Shown here: piece by piece, positions 63,952-64,000 of the stretch
Numbering within the stretch: position 1 is the first letter of the stretch
How the letters are laid out: each line of letters starts with the position of its first letter
NCBI RefSeq assembly: GCF_003702705.1
Contig: NZ_QZMN01000014.1
Coordinates: forward strand, 62,001-126,000
Direction of reading: 5' to 3'
DNA length: 64,000 nt
From: Ornithinimicrobium cerasi
GTDB lineage: Bacteria; Actinomycetota; Actinomycetes; Actinomycetales; Dermatophilaceae
Notes under the pieces: generated by a model
The model's input: the letters and a program-made list of their open reading frames with translations, nothing else
Told to the model about the DNA's origin: nothing
Databases searched by the model: none
Position numbers and translations under genes: made by a program

Positions 63952-64000
63952 ATGGAAACGGTGGGGCTTCGTGAGCTGAGGCAGGACGCCTCTGGACTTC
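63952..64000 (+). CDS. Phd/YefM-type antitoxin, 5' end only
   Basis: Only 16 codons are in the window. METVGLRELRQDASGL matches the start of Phd/YefM-type DNA-binding antitoxins (pattern: V-G-L-R-E-L-R-Q-x-A-S). A toxin gene, probably a PIN-domain ribonuclease, would be expected just after the window edge. Confidence 0.65.
   Translation, partial: METVGLRELRQDASGL

Larger units (their letters stand above)
61282..64000 (+). mobile_element. Integrative element, left end (continues beyond the window)
   Basis: The element starts at a tRNA-Pro 3' fragment and carries a tyrosine integrase at its edge, then an HTH/DUF6036 pair and the start of a Phd-type antitoxin gene. The geometry predicts the intact tRNA-Pro on the minus strand to the right, outside the window. 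No copy of the over-represented GGTATGCCG word was seen here. Confidence 0.6.

Overview
The window is very G+C-rich (about 70% or more by eye), uses GTG starts freely, is densely packed with 1-4 base gene overlaps, and has gene sets typical of Actinobacteria (lprG-p55, DUF3151 between fbaA and purA, HelD-type helicase, Mrp antiporter, DUF5063 after recR). A member of Micrococcales, possibly near Intrasporangiaceae/Ornithinimicrobiaceae, is my inference; there is no rRNA in the window to test it. I see no complete rRNA or tRNA gene and no CRISPR array.

Layout. 1-3913: phosphate ABC importer pstSCAB, with pstS cut by the window edge. 4005-6478: LprG-type lipoprotein plus P55-type exporter. 6550-7867: CDGSH iron-sulfur protein and haem-oxygenase-like diiron protein. 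8016-11964: DNA-repair genes (HhH-GPD protein, exonuclease III, endonuclease IV) with an MFS transporter and an SRPBCC protein. 12045-16781: pyrE, an SDR, a secreted SH3/NlpC-P60 cell-wall hydrolase with a long AT-rich regulatory leader, and a membrane-anchored acidic protein ending in a sunset-type domain. 16946-22391: DedA, SpoU methyltransferase, a transglutaminase, then the opposing ATP-grasp/alpha-E/transglutaminase operon. 22474-26386: fbaA, DUF3151, a LuxR-HTH regulator, purA. 26356-28733: small accessory genes (YdeI-like, PPOX, AraC, VOC, DUF1801). 28748-29969: an AbiEi/DUF559 nuclease-like gene flanked by two 70-bp structured repeats. 30008-36253: purine operon with a PurD-PurC fusion and a single-chain PurL. 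36586-44352: second LuxR-HTH regulator, HelD-like helicase, dnaX, plsC, recR, DUF5063. 44354-50216: complete Mrp Na+/H+ antiporter operon with fused MrpA-MrpB. 50416-61169: sodA, PhoD-like phosphatase, orphan Hcp, tyrosine phosphatase, WS/DGAT, DUF4389 protein, M28 peptidase, APH-like kinase. 61259-64000: left end of an integrative element in a tRNA-Pro 3' end, with integrase, an HTH/DUF6036 pair and the start of a Phd-type antitoxin.

Most genes are housekeeping: phosphate uptake, purine and pyrimidine synthesis, glycolysis, replication and repair, pH/Na+ homeostasis, oxidative defence, envelope building. Three patterns run across the window. About a third of the genes have a TANNNT-like -10 box 6-8 bases before the start codon, suggesting leaderless mRNAs. 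The 9-mer GGTATGCCG is strongly over-represented on both strands. Perfect hairpins mark many gene ends. The least explained pieces are the repeat-flanked nuclease gene, the over-represented 9-mer, and the integrative element that leaves the window on the right.
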